7,515 nucleotides of DNA from Rhodospirillales bacterium (GTDB lineage Bacteria; Pseudomonadota; Alphaproteobacteria; Rhodospirillales; Casp-alpha2): NCBI GenBank assembly GCA_018664265.1, contig JABJOR010000294.1, positions 1-7,515 on the forward strand, written 5' to 3'. Positions 6,211 to 7,515 of the stretch are shown piece by piece (the stretch's first letter is position 1; every line of letters begins with the position of its first letter). Made by a program: the position numbers and the translations under genes. The notes under the pieces are model-generated. The model saw nothing but the letters and a program-made list of their open reading frames with translations. It had not been told where the DNA came from and did no database searches.

Positions 6211-6681
6211 TTATAATTCTTTCTGCATCAGGAAGTTCTCAAGAGAGACTCCCGCACGCTCGACCGTTTGAGGATTTATAACAGACCAGCCCTGACGCTC
6301 AAAAAACTTGCGGGCCATGTGACTTGCTTCTACATGCAGCCGTTTCATACCTGCCTTCGAAGCTTTCATAATGATGCTGTCATACAGGACTTTTGATATA
6401 CCCTGTCCGATCCTTTCGGGAGTCACAAAAGTCAGGTCGACACAACCATCATCCATCAAAGTCATAAACCCGACCAACTTGCCTTCTTGTTCTGCAACAT
6501 AAGAAATTTGAGAGTTTAATAATTCAAGCCACTTGGAAGTCTCCGGAACCTGAGGTGCCCAGGCTCGCCTCTGTTTTTCGGTGTAATGATCTTTAGCGCC
6601 AATATGAATGGCATCAAAAAATATCTGAGCCGTCGCCGCTGCATCTTTATTTTCGAATTTGCGAACGAGAAGCCCGGTCAT
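6211..6681 (-). CDS. GNAT family N-acetyltransferase (YafP-like)
   Basis: This 156-residue acetyl-CoA-dependent acetyltransferase resembles the YafP group. Visible features are LLVRKFENKDAAATAQIF at the N-terminus (about residues 4-21), then HYTEKQRRAWAP (about 32-43), a YafP-type Y-x-x-x-Q-x-x-x-W-A-P signature. VAEQEGKLVGF follows at 62-72, then the cofactor loop around ERIGQGIS (89-96), and HVEASHMARKFFERQGW at 116-132, the usual E-A-S-x-x-A-x-x-F-F-x-x-x-G-[FW] ending. The first loop position is Glu where Gln or Arg is usual, a small deviation. It is the last gene of an overlapping leftward operon: its ATG shares ATGA with the stop of the SnoaL-like gene. YafP relatives have been linked to stress or toxic compound handling, but the substrate here is unknown. 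Confidence 0.87.
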   Translation of the reverse strand: MTGLLVRKFENKDAAATAQIFFDAIHIGAKDHYTEKQRRAWAPQVPETSKWLELLNSQISYVAEQEGKLVGFMTLMDDGCVDLTFVTPERIGQGISKVLYDSIIMKASKAGMKRLHVEASHMARKFFERQGWSVINPQTVERAGVSLENFLMQKEL

Positions 6682-7121
6682 GATTTCAGTTGATTTAACA
6701 GCGCCAAATCATCGGCCATGCACCATTGCTCGGCAATTTTTCCGCCTTCGATCCGGTAAATGGATATCTCGTCAATTTCAATAGGCTTCCCGGTTGGTGG
6801 TATTCCTTCAAAAGGGCCTTTGTGGGTTCCGGTTGAAATGTAGCGGGTCACCACACGGTCGCCTTCGATAACCATATCAACGACGTTTTCATGCCAATCG
6901 GGAAAGGCTGTACGGGTTTCTTCTATGACCGCCTTAACACCTGCGTGGCCGTGTGAGTCCGGCACCTTAGCGCTCTTTGACCAGTGCACAACGAAGTCTG
7001 TGGAATAGATATCCGGAATTGCCTCCAGATCGCCACTGTTCCAGATGGCGTGCAGGCCTTCAACAACAGACTTCATTTTCGCACGCGCCTGGGATGCAGA
7101 TAACGAAGGGCTATTCTTCAT
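6678..7121 (-). CDS. SnoaL-like ester cyclase / polyketide cyclase family protein
   Basis: This 147-residue protein is a soluble NTF2-fold member of the SnoaL ester-cyclase group. The marks are the helix IWNSGDLEAIPDIYSTDFVVH (about residues 26-46, read as I-W-N-x-G-x-L then D-x-Y), AFPDWH (72-77), GDRVVTRY (87-94), GTHKGPFEGIPPTGKPIEI (98-116) and the closing GGKIAEQWCMADDLALLNQL (126-145). This is the standard order and length for the family. The true SnoaL enzyme closes a ring in nogalamycin biosynthesis, but most bacterial relatives outside antibiotic clusters have no proven reaction. The start overlaps the upstream gene by 11 nt and lacks a clear ribosome binding site, so translation is probably coupled. 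Its own stop overlaps the next start by 4 nt. Confidence 0.88.
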   Translation of the reverse strand: MKNSPSLSASQARAKMKSVVEGLHAIWNSGDLEAIPDIYSTDFVVHWSKSAKVPDSHGHAGVKAVIEETRTAFPDWHENVVDMVIEGDRVVTRYISTGTHKGPFEGIPPTGKPIEIDEISIYRIEGGKIAEQWCMADDLALLNQLKS

Positions 7122-7488
7122 CGGGTACGAGGGTGCTTTTCAGCGACGAAAGAACATCAATAATATCCGCACCATAGGTCTTGGTCAGGTGTAGGCGTTC
7201 CATATCATCATCAAGCATGGCCCACAGATTGCCATACATGGTAAAAATGACACGCATGAGCATGGCACCCGTCATTTGCCATTCGACGACCGGGTTGTTT
7301 TCATCAACCGGAGTCAAATGAGAATTGATAATAGGCAGCATCCATTCGATACGTTTGTTCAGGTTGCCGAAATAAGGGGCGATAGAGACAAGTAAGTTAC
7401 GAACCATATTAATCGTGCGTTTGTCTGCATAGACGGTATCCCAGGAAAAATCATCCGCCAGATCATCGCGAACCCGTTGCATGACCAA
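7111..7488 (-). CDS. Uncharacterised 125-residue protein, first gene of right-edge operon
   Basis: I do not recognise this family. The protein is largely helical by composition and acidic, with stretches such as MVRNLLVSIAPYFGNL, a middle VVEWQMTGAMLMRVIFTMYG and an acidic tail ending VPDEE. No signal peptide or clear membrane helix is seen. The frame is closed upstream by a TAA at 7510-7512, so the gene starts inside the window. The best start is TTG at 7488, which has AGGA 7 nt before it. ATG at 7482 (two residues shorter) has a worse spacing. The residues encoded between the TAA and the TTG also read like protein, so a frameshifted longer gene running off the edge cannot be excluded. It overlaps the SnoaL-like gene by 11 nt and is therefore likely to be co-expressed with it. 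Confidence 0.6.
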   Translation of the reverse strand: MVMQRVRDDLADDFSWDTVYADKRTINMVRNLLVSIAPYFGNLNKRIEWMLPIINSHLTPVDENNPVVEWQMTGAMLMRVIFTMYGNLWAMLDDDMERLHLTKTYGADIIDVLSSLKSTLVPDEE

Positions 7489-7515
7489 AAAAGCATCCTG
7501 CTCGTAGACTTATAC

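Noticed and set aside
1..7515. A defence island, phage or mobile-element system
   Set aside because: No transposase, integrase, nuclease, toxin-antitoxin pair, reverse transcriptase, CRISPR array or long terminal repeat is visible. All recognised genes are metabolic, envelope or small-molecule enzymes.

Overview
The window looks like ordinary chromosomal DNA from a Gram-negative bacterium. This is inferred from a twin-arginine signal peptide, a Sec signal peptide, AGGA/GGAG-type ribosome binding sites and mid-range GC judged by eye. The gene families would suit a marine or soil proteobacterium, possibly an alphaproteobacterium, but no marker gene allows placement. Ten protein genes fill almost the whole window. 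I see no rRNA, tRNA, CRISPR array, transposase or phage gene.

Layout, left to right. (1) 87-899 minus: an acetoacetate decarboxylase-like protein, divergent from (2) 1073-1645 plus: a RimJ-type GNAT acetyltransferase. (3) A leftward cluster, transcribed from 4682 down to 1707, encodes a Tat-exported agmatine deiminase, a secreted TM1410/GH114-type glycoside hydrolase and an uncharacterised protein with two N-terminal membrane helices. (4) A 359-bp divergent control region (4683-5041) carries a perfect 12-bp palindrome on the deiminase side and a 10-bp-spaced direct repeat over a candidate promoter on the other side. (5) A rightward pair, 5042-6066, encodes an isochorismatase-family cysteine hydrolase and an NTF2-like (lumazine-binding type) protein, 2 nt apart. 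(6) A leftward overlapping operon enters from the right edge, 7488 to 6211. It encodes an uncharacterised 125-residue protein, a SnoaL-like ester cyclase and a YafP-like GNAT acetyltransferase, with 11-nt and 4-nt overlaps.

The most suggestive biology is around the control region. Agmatine deiminase makes N-carbamoylputrescine, and the usual next enzyme, the nitrilase-family AguB, is absent here. Instead the divergent neighbour belongs to a superfamily that includes N-carbamoylsarcosine amidase and ureidoacrylate amidase. A functional link is possible, but the deiminase carries an export signal and the hydrolase does not, so a simple shared pathway is not established. The three leftward genes all look targeted to the envelope or periplasm, which hints at a shared extracytoplasmic role. 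Nothing in the window clearly amounts to a new defence or mobile system.
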